This document shows positions 1 to 11,747 of a stretch of 64,000 nucleotides of DNA, piece after piece (positions within the stretch are counted from its first letter, which is position 1; every line of letters starts with the position of its first letter). The stretch spans positions 13,431,561 through 13,495,560 of the forward strand of contig NC_088775.1 in assembly GCF_954871325.1 (NCBI RefSeq). The letters run 5' to 3'. Made by a program: the position numbers and the translations under genes. This DNA is from Gordionus sp. m RMFG-2023. Lineage: Eukaryota > Nematomorpha > Gordioida > Chordodea > Parachordodidae. The notes beneath the pieces were generated by a model. It saw nothing but the letters and a program-made list of their open reading frames with translations. It was not told the DNA's origin and made no database searches.

Positions 1-2420
1 CGTTATCACCTTCCGGCGCGTTTTGTGGATTGTTCACGTTGTAGGATGTAAGGAAAAATGATTCTATGGGTTTGGAAGAGATAGGCGGAATCTACGATTA
101 AATATATATATTTATAAGAATTATAGAGATGTATGGGGTATTGCGTTTTATAGACCGATCGAATGTTGCAAATATCAAGTTTTTATTGGCTAAAACCCGA
201 TATATGCCCTACTTCAAGGATTTTCAAATAAATTGGGCTAAAGTAGTTAATTCGACCTACGCCACCACAGACGCTTCCGATAAGAAACAGAACACATGAG
301 CTTGGTGGATGAATAGAATAATGAGCGAGGTAAAGAAAGATGTAAGAGAAGAAGAAAAAAAGAAATGAATATAATACAGTACAAATATAGAGTTCTGCGG
401 CAGACCAATTTTCAAGTTGGGGATGATTCGAGAAGAAATAAAATGTCTGACCATCCGATCTTTTTTCTCCAAAGATTCGAGTCGGAAGTCTTATTTAGAA
501 AACGTAATTGGAATCCAGCTTGGTCTGACTAAAAAATATTTAGGACCCCGACCTGATCAATGACATACAATACTCACTTAGAATGACGTTTCATTCATTC
601 ATTAAAATGCATTTTGAAGCGTCGTCGAATAAAAATCAGTTGTTGTCAAGCCATTTTTGGTTTCCGTATTTTATCATATCATATCATATATCAAAGCTTT
701 TATAAAAAAGTGACATCAGCTGATTTTAATTGATATACATTCAAAATGAATGAAACGTCATTGCCCGAGAAAATAGCTGTCAGATTCGTTATTTACGCTG
801 CCACTGCAATTTCTTTAAAATAAAAAATAATAAGAGGAAAATTAATGAAACAAAAAGTAATTGTAATTTACTTACAATCAAGCCTAACGCTTTATTTTGA
901 GTCAAAAGGCAGTGATCCAACCATTCTATATCCTCATGGAACCTATTGACAACAAAAACATCTTTTCTTCCGGATTTCTATCAAATAAATAAATGGAGGA
1001 GTTTATAGATTGTAAAAATAATATACTATGCAAATCAAGCTAACCTTAATCTGTTAAAGTTATAGCCAATCCTTTATTTCTGGCTGAGTAGATTGATTTT
1101 ATTTTAAAAAAAGGTAATTAAAAAGGTTCCTTTCATTTATGGTTGGATGAAAATATAAAATCAAGTTTTGGGCAAATAAAATATAAAATCAAGTTTTGGA
1201 CAAATAAAATATTTATGAACCTTTAAGGAACGAATCGTATACAAAATTTTATTCGAAGGAGTGTTAGCTATATATCCGCTATTGTTCCTCGAGGAATCGT
1301 TATCGCCATTATTGTAATATGGCGCATTTCTCCCTAAATTGCATATTAAAATAGATGCTAAATCCTTAAACCATGTAACATCAATAAACAATGGCGCTGG
1401 CCATTTATCAGTGTATGGATAAAAATACGTAAATATTCTCTTTTTAAAACTGCGCCTCTATGGGTGGGGGAAGGGGCATCAGAATATTTACCCCCATGTT
1501 TTAAATGGCGGCCCCTTCCACAAATAAAAAAATATGTAAAAATTATTTTTTATCAATTGTCTTTGTCATATATATTACAGTTGCAATTCATATTTAAACA
1601 TAAAATAATTTGCCACATTTTCAGAAATCTAATTGTCAGCCTCCCATAGATAAAAATCCAATTCTTATAAAATCATGTTTTGATTTATTTATGTAAGAAA
1701 ACATTTTAAAGGTTGTCCCCCTCCCCACTCCTTCCCATAGATTCGATTCTATAACGTCATAGACACATGCGCCATATTAAATTGTTCTCACGCTTACCAA
1801 AAAAAATTGTATTTTATTTACAATGTACACTAAATAATTATAATTAAAACATGTAATCAGTGAGGATTCTAAATTTCTCAAATTTAAAAGATCTCATTTG
1901 ATCGAAAATGTATTTCAACTGGTATGAGCATCTATCCTATAAATCAGACGATTTTTTATTGTGAACGTATTTTTTTTAAATTTATATAAAAATCTATATA
2001 ATATAATTAATATAGATTGAAAGGTAGTTCCATGGCAAAAATTGTCAGGAATACATTTCTAGTCAGTTCAGATTTTAAAGTCAAAATATAGCCTTCGGTA
2101 AATGACTTAAAATTGAAATGATTCCACCCCCCTATAAATTTCAAATCCCGTTATGATATATATAACCGATTAAACCATTTAAATCCCTAGCGTTTTCGCT
2201 GAGCTGAAAATCGTTGACGCTAATCCTCACCACTTGAATAAAATATTTGGGGATGAGTGAACGGGTCAAATCGCTAAGATGAAGGGAAGCATTTGGATCC
2301 CCTTTACCCTCTGGGTCCGTTGTTTCCAAATCATTTTCATTGGGTTCATTTTCTTCTTCCTGAATATCGGAAGACGAAGAGTCACCATCAGCAAGCGACG
2401 CGTCCGACTTAACGAGTATG
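1..2420 (-). CDS. Sorting nexin with PX domain, SNX5/6-like (partial, four visible exons)
   Basis: Exons are inferred on the minus strand. Exon 2420-2176 encodes an acidic leader (DSSSSDIQEEENEPNEND) and opens after AATAATAG. A second exon ends at 1221 and starts at 1333 (phase-compatible) or 1457. Exon 977-876 has a TAG acceptor and a perfect GTAAGT donor. Exon 91-1 runs off the window. Across the last two joins the protein reads VFVVNRFHEDIEWLDHCLL, then GLIIPPISSKP. This is the PX-domain core: the phosphoinositide-pocket region followed by the proline loop. HEDxxWL plus GLIIPP is closest to SNX5/SNX6/SNX32, whose PX domain is followed by a BAR domain; that part lies outside the window. SNX-BAR proteins work in endosomal sorting. 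The PX call is firm. The SNX5/6 placement and the 5' exon joins are inference. Confidence 0.62.
582..762. repeat. Inverted-repeat element in a sorting-nexin intron
   Basis: AATGACGTTTCATTCATT at 582 is mirrored by AATGAATGAAACGTCATT at 745-762, an exact 18-base terminal inverted repeat around about 145 bases of AT-rich sequence. This looks like a small nonautonomous DNA transposon. No convincing target duplication was seen. Confidence 0.5.
1153..1208. repeat. Tandem duplication, 28-base unit x2
   Basis: ATATAAAATCAAGTTTTG recurs 28 bases apart just inside a sorting-nexin intron. It is a simple local duplication with one base difference (GGGC versus GGAC). Confidence 0.6.
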
Positions 2421-2525
2421 CTATTATTTGAGATAAGGAAATACCAAATAGAAATTTACGGGCATTTAAAACGTCAATTAAAGGAATTTTATACTTAAGA
2501 GTGTCATAAAATTTAGTTATTTATT

Positions 2526-3652
2526 ATGGGACCCGGAGTGAACCAGAATGAACCGCTAAACCGTTATAATTATCAGAACCGTAACCGATATAATTATTTT
2601 TTGAAGGGGTAAAAAAAACTTTATAAAAAAAGTTAAACTGGTAACCGGTTTCAATTCAACCAATATAAAATTTTACTTTTTTTACATTCTTTCCCTTGTA
2701 GTGTATTACATATTTTTCCATATCTCGTCGTTATTTATAATTATTAAATGACTAAAATATTTGTTTAATATCCATAAGAAGTATGTATTCATTTTTTCAC
2801 TATGACTTAAATTAATCCACAATCTTTTAACTGCTTCAAATAGTATTAGAGCATTTTTATTTTCTCTATTTTAGTATGCAAAATATCTAAATAACCAATT
2901 TGTTAGTTGCATTTATTTAATTAATTTAAGTATAATATCACCACCTACCCATGAGTAGTTTGATAGAAGTGCCATTATTCCCATATAAATTTCAAAATGA
3001 CCAAATTTATAATGTTTTAATTTTATATATTATTTATAGGATTTTGAATTCAGGTCCACATCTTTTATTTAGCCTTATGTCCGTATTTATTAATTATAGT
3101 TTTTCATTTAAAATATATAGGCCCTGAAAAATGATAGCTTAGAAATGGAGATATTGCAATCTACCCCTAACTCCTCCAAAAGTTCCTTCAAATGTCCATA
3201 AAGAACATAATATTAGAAATATTATTGATTCGTCTGAAGGTGTTGAAAAGATGTATAAATAATCATCAGTTTTAATATATTGGGAATCAAAAAAATTTGA
3301 ATATCCAAAAAAACTTGTTCTTATATTATTTAAGGTTCCCGCAATACAAGTTTCTATCAAAAGAGCCTTTTCGGGGCTAAAATTTGTGTATCGGCACAAC
3401 AAGCAAATATGAATCCACTTATATTAAAAAATATATTAATAATATATTTATATATTTTTTATTATATTATTCATAGATTCTTATAACAAAAATAAATTAA
3501 TTTCATCTATTTTATAAATAAACAATGTATTAACTTAAGTAACTTTATAAACCTCTACAATTAGCTGAAATGAACCGATAATTTTTTACATACTAACCGT
3601 TATAAATAAAGGTTTGGGTGGGATTTTTTTAGAAGAAAAGTTGGAACCGGAA
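2526..3652 (+). mobile_element. Degraded hAT transposon with C-terminal transposase remnant
   Basis: Between about 3270 and 3415 the plus strand reads YWESKKFEYPKKLV and, slightly downstream, SIKRAFSGLKFVYRHN. This is the hAT dimerisation region (consensus SxERAFS near the C-terminus of hAT transposases). It is flanked on both sides by repeated AACCGTTATAA/AACCGGT motifs (2547-2660 and 3570-3650), as expected of hAT subterminal repeats. Frames are interrupted and the catalytic core is not visible. The element limits are approximate, set by the outermost AACCG-type motifs. Confidence 0.5.
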
Positions 3653-4394
3653 AGAGAGATATAAATTGAGAGATTTAGGCAATAATAGTTATTTATTTTT
3701 TAAAATTTCGAGGCCCAACAAAATGTGGGAATAAATAATTTTAAAAAAATATATATACGTAAAATTTTTTCTAATTTAGATATAATTTGTAATTAAATTT
3801 AGGATGGAATGGTCGCGTTCATTTAAATTTAAGGGCATAAAACCCATAAGTTGAACATTTTTCTACCATATATAGTTGATTAATTCCGTTACAAGTTTGC
3901 TCCTAAATTCAAATGTAAAATGGTTTAGGTAATATAAAAAAAATTGCAAAATCCATTTATTGATATCAAAAATAATTAAGATACTTAAATAATAAATCAA
4001 AATTATGGTAATTTTTAATATTCATTGCTTTAATAATCTAAGTTTTATTTATATTTGTGGTTTTGATTGCTTATCCAAGTGAAATGGAGAAGCGGTTGGG
4101 GGGAGGGGGGGGGGGGTTAAAAATATCCTAATCCATAAAAAATAACTGGGAAATCGAAATATTTTTATAAGGGTATCTGTATCCAGATTTTTTAGACCCT
4201 TTATATGAATCTATATTTAGATACATTTTTATGTCATGCATCTGTATTTATATAATTAAAAGTATCTTTAAATAACTAATCATTTTTATAAGTTATGGGG
4301 CCTTTTTATGTTGGGAGATAAAAAAAACCTCCCAAATTACCGTTGATAAAATATTTTTTAAATAAGTGGAAAATTGTCAGCCTCAATATTTGGC

Positions 4395-4490
4395 AAATAC
4401 AGGTCCATCTGCCATCTATGAACAAAATCTCCAGGTTTACATAATATTATTTTGGCTAAAATCTTAATCGGGTCGTTTTTAAAAATCGAA
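4395..4490. mobile_element. Fragment of the TAGTGTTGTTAAA foldback family
   Basis: The segment TTTACATAATATTATTTTGG, followed by CTAAAATCTTAATCGGGTCG, matches the right half of the element at 62873-63085 with few changes. Only one arm is present. Confidence 0.5.
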
Positions 4491-5624
4491 GACTAATTCC
4501 TGTAATCATTTTTTTTAACAAACTTTTATAAATTAATAAGCAAGGATTAATAAATATTATAAGTTTCATTGTGGTGGGGGAGACGTTTAAGTGGTAAAAA
4601 AAATCGTTTTTTAACAAAAAGGATAAAAAATTGCTATTTATTATTGTTAATGTGAGCAATGGGTAAAGAAAGACTACACATTCCTTTCACCTCTTAAAGA
4701 TTTAATGTGCTATGCTCCTATTAAATTAAAAACATATTACATTTTTAACAAAAGCACTCGCAAGCGTTGCCCCACATCAGGCGGGTTCAAAAAAAAATTA
4801 CAAAACTGTATATAAAAGAACTAGTTGGAAAATCAGATAATAGATCAATATGTATCCACTATATTTTTCAAGTTCTTCCATTAAAACATTTTACGAAATA
4901 AAATTCCAAAATTTTTTAAATCAGGCCAGACTGAGCTTAATAACTCTTTTTTTTAAACAAGAATTCGACTTCGACAGGCCTTCGATTTTTATTATTATTA
5001 TATAATAAATATCTTTTATAAAAACATACTTTTCAGGTTGTTTTATCGATGATGATTGTATTGTTGATTGTGAAACTTTGTCTGAACCAAATTTTTATAT
5101 ATAAAGAGGTATTTAAAATATGATCATAACTATAGTAAATAAAATGAATTTATATATTATTTTTAAGTATCTGAATGATTAAAGAGCAATTAAATTGCAT
5201 TATTGGCCATGATTCGAAATTTTCAGTCAATTTTTTAATAGTATTTTTTATTAGTATAATAATTATGAATAACCAAAGTGTAGGTATTATTTTGAAATTT
5301 CATCATTTAAAATAATAAATATATCATTATATTAAAGGAGGGGGGGGGGATTTTGAAAAGTAGCTAAAGTTGCAAGTTACATTTCATAAAAAGGAACGCC
5401 AAAGAGATTTTAAATTGTTAATACAAAAAAAACATATAGATATTTTGACCTGGTTTTTTTTTCAGTAGTTTCTTAAATATGCTAAACTATGTTTGTGTGA
5501 AGTTTCATGTATTTATTATTGAATGATTTTTTTAGAAGCAAAAATGCCAATTTTAATTTTATATAATTTTTTTAAAGATACCTTTTAATATTTAAAAAAA
5601 AAAGAGATTTATATACTAATAATG

Positions 5625-6033
5625 ACAGGGAACAGAATTGAATTACCCATGGGTAAATTTATGAAACGTAAACGAAACTGGTACGTGTATTCTGCAACCT
5701 TCCCGGTACGTTCCTAAAATTATATTAAATTTCTTATTTATTTTTTCTAAAATTAAATTAATAATCCACCCAAACAGGAGGATATTATAAGTCCTTTTTA
5801 TTTTCCTTCATAATTTTTTTAGCCAGAAATTTATAAACACTACAAAAAACAAATATTAATCTTTTAGAAAATATAGCTCTGATGTAATAAATATATAATT
5901 CATTTAATGATTAAATAAAGATTAATTAAAATGTGTAGATTTAAAAAATATATATAGATTAGATTTTTTCTATAAACGTTCCGAAAGCTAGAACGGAACA
6001 ATTTCACAAAAATGCCTTTATTCCGGGTCCCTG
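5625..6033. mobile_element. Possible short hAT-like element
   Basis: CAGGGAACAGAATTG at the left and CCGGGTCCCTG at the right form weak inverted ends (CAGGGAAC/CAGGGACC). Internal blocks such as GGTACG and GTTCCGAAAG add GC to an otherwise AT-rich region. No matching 8-base target duplication was found, so the call is tentative. Confidence 0.28.
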
Positions 6034-8459
6034 ATGCTAATATTTAAATATGAATAAAATTAAAATTTCACGTTATTTTTTCCCATCTTACCACTCAAAC
6101 GTTATATTTATTAAGGGAATAAAACGCAAAATAAATTACCTCAAAATTTCGTGCAGCATTCGCAGTTTAATTAAACCTTTGTCAACCCTAACCCTGTATT
6201 TATAGCTAGCACGAATTCGTAGTGATGTATGCAAAATATGCTGTATTTTTGCATACTAAGTCGCAAATTACCGCAAATTATGAATGCAGGGTAACGCATA
6301 TCCACCTTTTTTACCCTTCATCGCTATTTTTTTTTAAAGATAGCTAATAACGCGCTATTGCCTTAAAAAATACCGTTGACAGTAGCTCGACACTATTAAA
6401 GAGTAACGACGCACTTCGCCATTTTTCAATGTATAATATGAAAATTATTTTATAATTACATGATTAAGTATAAAATTTTAATTTTTTATATTAATTTAAC
6501 TTTGAAATTTGATAGATTTCATTTGTTTATAAATATTTTTCGCTTTTTTAAAGTTTTGTTTAGAATTTTTTCTGTTAAAGAGTGAAGATTAAAAAAAAAA
6601 GACAAAAGTTATCAATACAGGTGTTAATCTCCCTCGTAAAATTATCGATAAGAGTCTTGAATCTTTATTTTAAAATTAAATTTTGCTCTAATCGCATCAT
6701 ATATTCTCAAAGAAAATAGAAATTGAATATATATTAAATAAATTTATCCTAACATAACTTCAGGAATCAGATAAATGTAATAAATTACTAGTTTTAAAAA
6801 AGTGGTGGGGGAGGGGGGAAGACTTTCATCATCAAATCCAATTAAAAAAGAAAGGGGAATATTGAAGGATCTATAAAATAATAGGGCGGTGACGATATCT
6901 AATATCGAATCGGATTCAATATTTTGCCTTTTTAAAAAACATATGATCGAGCAGATTTTAGAAAAACCGATCAGAAAGATATACAGGATAAGGCCAACTT
7001 CCTCTTCTAATTTAATTCAACTAATTTATGAAAAATAATTTAATGAAATATGTATTGATAATTTCGCAACACCATTTTTATGTTAAATTGTTCATTTTTC
7101 ATAATGAAGCGTGAATCAATTTTTTCAAACTTTAAAAACAGCTTTTAAAATGTCCAAAAGATTTTTCAGCAAAAATTTATTAAATAGTGAATATGAAAGG
7201 AATAAAAATATAGTACCGAAAAATAAGATAAAAATTTGACCCTTCTTAATGATAGGTGGTAAGATTGGAATGTATTATAAGTTTTATTATAGCAATCCCA
7301 AGTCCCATATTCTATGAAGTAATTGAAACAGGGACCAATATGCAAAGGGGAAAGTATATTATATCTAGTGAATTCAAAATAATTGTAGAAATAGGAAACA
7401 CAAAAATTAATATTATAATAAATAATGCAAGTAATGAAGAATGTCAGAACATTTGTGAGAATTAAATATCCAATTATGGAATGCACTGGTCTGCACCTCA
7501 TGGACTGCTTTTAAAAGAATCTAGCAAATAAAATATTGCCAATTTAAATTTTAGTAACAAAAGCCCAAATTATTATAAAATATGTAAAATCCAACATTCT
7601 TTTACACATTTAAGGAAAAACAACCACTTAAAATAAAAATAGGATTGTTTCTTTAAGTTTCATAGCCCACCCAACTCTTTGAACAGTATGATAATTAACA
7701 GTCTTTAAAAAATAAAGATAATTTGCGGCAATACTCTATATTTTTATAGATACTAGACTTTTTGAATGTTCTTGCACATCTATACAATTTTATAAGTCAT
7801 TTTAACACAAATAGAGGAAATCAAAGCGGACAAATCAAACTTATCTCACGTTCCTCAACCATTTATTCATATCACGAAATTATAAAAAAAATGGGAAAGA
7901 TTTTTGTTGCCGGGACATACATTACCCTGCTCATATACTTGATCCAAGATATTGACGATTTAATTTTAAAGACAAGTTGTTGATAAAGGATCAGATGTTA
8001 TAAACTGATTTTCTGAATCCTAGATTTAATGTTGCGAGGCAAATGACAAATTGCTCGATTTTAGAGATCTGGAATCGTTTTTAACTAAGATAACATTAAA
8101 TAAATTATATCATACTAGTTTTAATGTATTAATAGTTCATATATTTTTATTATAACAAGAAAAAAATCAATACTGACCTGAGAAATAATTTTTTAATGGA
8201 AACTTCCCGTTTTTTCCACAAATTTCCCGGGAAATTTCCCTCAATTATAGTTTCCAGGGAAATTAATATCCCTAACAATTAATATAATATTTTTTATTTT
8301 ATATATAATTCCATAATAATTAATGAATTAATAAATGGGGCAAAAATTTAATTTATTAGTAATGTTTAAAAAAAATCAATTTTAAAAGATTGAGTAGTTA
8401 AAAATATATTATATTGTCCGCAACAAGAAAAAAATTTGAAATTAACTAGTCATATTAAG

Positions 8460-8636
8460 CAACTTTGTTAAACGACGATTTAACTGATTTTACAGGAGGC
8501 TTGTATATCTTGCCCGTAGGTGGTAAGGTTTGGCCGTCCATTGGCGAAACTTAGAAGCATATGTAAAAATATTTTGACTAAAATCGTGATATAGGCCTCT
8601 TAAAAATTGACGAAATCGAGGCGTTTAACACCACTA
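8460..8636. mobile_element. hAT-like MITE
   Basis: The left end CAACTTTGTTAAACGACG and right end GCGTTTAACACCACTA are imperfect inverted copies and match the TAGTGTTGTTAAACG ends of the 29421 and 36622 elements. The interior (GGAGGCTTGTATATC...GATATAGGCCTCTT) also pairs in part. It is old: the ends have diverged and no target duplication is visible. Confidence 0.55.
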
Positions 8637-10645
8637 TATAGTCATAAGCTTTGCCTATATCAATCATTATCATCAGAAAAATTTTTATTCTTGTAAATTT
8701 AAAAATTAAATTAACGCCTTAAATTCAACCCTTCCATATGAATTACCCATAAATCATAAACCGGATTATTCATCAAGAAAGAATTAAAATTAATTCTCTT
8801 TTTTAATATCAAAAAACATAAATGCCATATAAAAACAGACTTTTAATATACTAAAAATTTGTTTTTCAATCTAGTCTAGTGATTGTAAAATACCTAATGA
8901 TATAAGCAAAATTACTAGGGGTGCATCGATTTGCCAATATTAAAATGGGCTTTTTATAAATGTGTATATTTCAAAATTGATACAAAACATCTTGGAATGA
9001 TGATAACACTCAAAAATATGTTATCAAACAAATATGGTAGTGGCAAATAAAATCAGCATATGTTTTAGATCAGTTACAAATTTTAAATTGTCTGATTCTT
9101 AAACGCTTCCTTAAAATTATTTTGTTTTATAACATGTTGTGATGTTATATTGAAATCCCAAGATGTTGATGCATAAAAAAATTGACTGTCAATCTCACAC
9201 CTATTCTGAGATGGACACATTTATAATTAGGCCATTTCAATATTGGCTAAAATATCGTCCCAAATTAAAATGTAAAAAGATGAGTACTTATTAATATTTA
9301 AGAATACAAAGTTCTATTTCCTTTCATACAAATATAAAGATCTCAAAGCATATTGATTCATGACAACTATTAAAAATATAATTAAACAAGTTTACTAAAA
9401 ACACAAATCAGATCCAAGATCTGGCATCCAACAAAGTCCAGATTTTCCCTATTGGATGATAGTTTTTTAAAAAATATCTGATCCTTAATCTTTCATAGCG
9501 AAAGTGGAAAAAATAACAAGTCTAGGTGGTGTTCCCTCAAAAACGATTTAGATATACTTTATAAGGAATTTAATTTTATAGTATTATAGATCAACACATT
9601 CTGGCCAGTTATGAATTTTTGCACAAGTTGCTTGGCCTTGCTGTTAAATTTTTTGCCTAGCCCATTATAATTTTTCCATAAATAACTTAGCTAAAATTTT
9701 ATGTCAGGCCTGGCCCAATATTATTTTTGCCAAATCTGTTATAATTTTTAAATTTGCCTAGTTAGGCTCATTGGCAAGGGTGCATCTCTATTTCTTACAA
9801 ATAAAATATTTCAGTTATCTTAATTATAAAGATAGTTCAAAATTTATATTTTTTTTAAATCTTATAACATAAATCTAAAATATTCCATTCAAATTATTTT
9901 AAAAAATTTTATAAAAAATAATATCCCTCCTTATTTTATAAAAAGCATTGTATTATTAGTTAAGAATAATTTATAATATATAAATATTATCCTTAATTTA
10001 AACTTTTAATATTAATTGGATAAGCAAATATAAGACTTATTTAACTAAACATAGATTTTAGTAGTATTTTAAAGTATTTAAAAACATTATGTTATAAGTC
10101 AGTCATTTAGAACATTCAATTGCCAGTGTTAAATGGCTCAATTGTGACAAATTTTAGAAACAGCAAAATCAAAATTTTATCCAGAAATTATATTTTATAC
10201 TGATCAAAAATATTGAACGATTTATTTAATACTGATATTCTATTATTTATACTGACTAAATATTTTATAGTATTAATAATTTTAAAACATATTGATAAAA
10301 AATATTGAACATTTCATAAATATACTGGAGGCTTTAATTATTCACCCAATTATGTTTTAATAATAAAACAAGTGTTCAGTTATTTCAAATAAAAAACAAA
10401 TTTACATACTAATTTTATGGATTATAAAAAAGATAATAGAATATTAAAACTTAGTGTAGGCAATTTTTTGAGGCTAATGGGCATGTGATATAAAATTTTA
10501 AAAATGCCATTTAAATAAATTTATAAATCCTATACATCATATTGTTTTCACACTTTTTTTAAAATGTTTATTATGAATAACAAATCAATATTTTGAAAAT
10601 TAATCAATACAGAATATTTATAGAAAAACTTTATACAATGAAATA
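8637..10645. other. AT-rich intergenic stretch, no gene seen
   Basis: At 9600-9790 a series of GGCCTTG, GCCTAGCCCA, AGGCCTGGCCCA and TAGGCTCATTGG motifs alternates with TATAATTTTT. The same kind of array occurs at 11960-12370 and 22150-23030, so it is probably a subterminal region of a repeated element. AGGGGTGCATCGATTTG at 8918 and AAGGGTGCATCTCTA at 9779 look like two like-oriented element ends. Nothing else is supported. Confidence 0.4.
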
Positions 10646-10807
10646 TTATTTAAAATTACCAAATATTTGATTAGGTTTATTTCCATTAATTTGAATATTA
10701 TCTTTATTATCTATTTTAGGCATTTCATCAAAAATATCCTCATTGTCAGATGATAATTCGTTTTTATCATGAGCTTCTTCAGTGTTTAAATTATGCACTT
10801 TCTCCAT
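10646..10807 (-). CDS. Short acidic open frame, unrecognised
   Basis: A 53-residue frame opens with MEKVHNLNTEEAHDKNELSS and ends KPNQIFGNFK. It is strongly acidic and Asp/Asn/Glu-rich with no membrane segment. It lies about 650 bases from the SMIM30 start and points the other way. The composition also resembles the acidic start of hAT transposases (compare MDIQIVESDSDNDINE in the 13893-15259 element), so it may be a stray transposon exon. It is as likely to be non-coding as coding. Confidence 0.25.
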   Translation of the reverse strand: MEKVHNLNTEEAHDKNELSSDNEDIFDEMPKIDNKDNIQINGNKPNQIFGNFK

Positions 10808-11462
10808 AATTTAGCACATAAAAATTCTAAATATGATATTTTCAATTATTTCTTATATAATTTGCAATATACATACATTTAATTATAAATGTGGCTTTAT
10901 TATCCGTAGGCGTATCTTATTAGTGCAATTTTTCTATCGTGACGAGTGACAAAACGTCTAAAATATTCGGAAACATAGTAATATAGAATAACCGAATAAC
11001 CTTATTTAATTACTTCTTTAATCTTAAGAGTATTAGGAGATAAGGAAAATAATTGAGAAATATAATGCTTTGTCTGTTGCCTCTAAATATCTTGATTACG
11101 CTGAATACTGCAAATGCTATTCCAAACATAACTGCCTATGTAAAAAATGACAGAATAATATATTACTAAGAGAAATAATCTTAATATATTCGTATTGAAA
11201 ATCAATATCAATGGTGATTAAACGGTAAAGCAAGCAATCCTGAAGTTTGGGTAGTATCCAAATTTACAAGAATATCAGAAGAATCTATTATTTTTCGATA
11301 ATAGTGCATTTAACATGGTCAACTCAACCATTATGACTCTCTACTCCTAAACGCAAGACCTAAACTACCTAATGTATTTTAAAGCAGCCATTTAATAGGT
11401 ATAATAAACATGTGAGTATATTGGTCAAAGCTCGCTGCTGATCCTATATATTTATTATAAAA

Positions 11463-11636
11463 ATGTTGTTAATTTTTAGCTTAACTCTATTCATTTATAA
11501 TATTGATATTGTTACTGCCGGCTTATGGGATGGTGGCGATATTTTAGCTCTATTAATTGGATTGGCAATATCAATAATGGGAATATGTGCATGTCTTGGA
11601 TACCACGCACGAAAAATGGCTGGAAATATATCATAA
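11463..11636 (+). CDS. SMIM30: SMIM30 micropeptide (small integral membrane protein 30)
   Basis: A single-exon 57-residue frame. Residues 1-19 are a hydrophobic leader (MLLIFSLTLFIYN...). After GLWDGGDILALL comes one transmembrane helix, IGLAISIMGICACLG, then a short basic tail, YHARKMAGNIS. The human SMIM30 micropeptide (59 residues) has the same plan: signal-like N-terminus, GDAIALLLG, SITGICACLG and YARKRNG. GDxxALLxG, GICACLG and HAR/YAR are shared in order and spacing. In vertebrates it is an ER/endomembrane micropeptide. The ATG is the only sensible start, and AATAAA follows 105 bases after the stop. The TGA-free, intact frame in an AT-rich, stop-rich region supports it being functional. 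Confidence 0.86.
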   Translation: MLLIFSLTLFIYNIDIVTAGLWDGGDILALLIGLAISIMGICACLGYHARKMAGNIS

Positions 11637-11741
11637 TTGCAAATTCTATTTCTGATATGTTATTAAATATTAGTTATATTATTTTATTTATTTGAAAATC
11701 CTTAACTTTTTATTGAATTGATTAAAGTGAGCAGATGGATT

Positions 11742-11747
11742 AATAAA
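11742..11747 (+). promoter_or_regulatory. Polyadenylation signal of SMIM30
   Basis: AATAAA lies 105 bases after the SMIM30 stop codon, a usual position. AATAAA is common by chance in DNA this AT-rich. Confidence 0.45.

Larger units (their letters stand above)
3653..8459. other. Gene-poor AT-rich stretch with repeat remnants
   Basis: No host gene was recognised. The stretch has isolated G-runs (about 4095-4115, 5338-5349, 6805-6818) that resemble the G-rich ends of the hAT at 38761. A hairpin lies at 6228-6260 (GTATGCAAAA and its complement). A candidate element end lies at 8195-8274, where TTTCCCGGGAAATTTCCC and TTTCCAGGGAAATTAATATC precede CCCTA. Two open frames near 7256-7465 and 7762-7983 (plus) resemble nothing recognised and are not called. 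Confidence 0.5.

Noticed and set aside
3139-3402. Minus-strand 87-residue frame
   Set aside because: It is the shadow of the plus-strand hAT dimerisation remnant at the same place.
11010-11129. Minus-strand 39-residue hydrophobic frame (MFGIAFAVFSVIKIF...)
   Set aside because: Short, with no recognised family and no nearby signal; hydrophobic frames arise easily in T-rich DNA.
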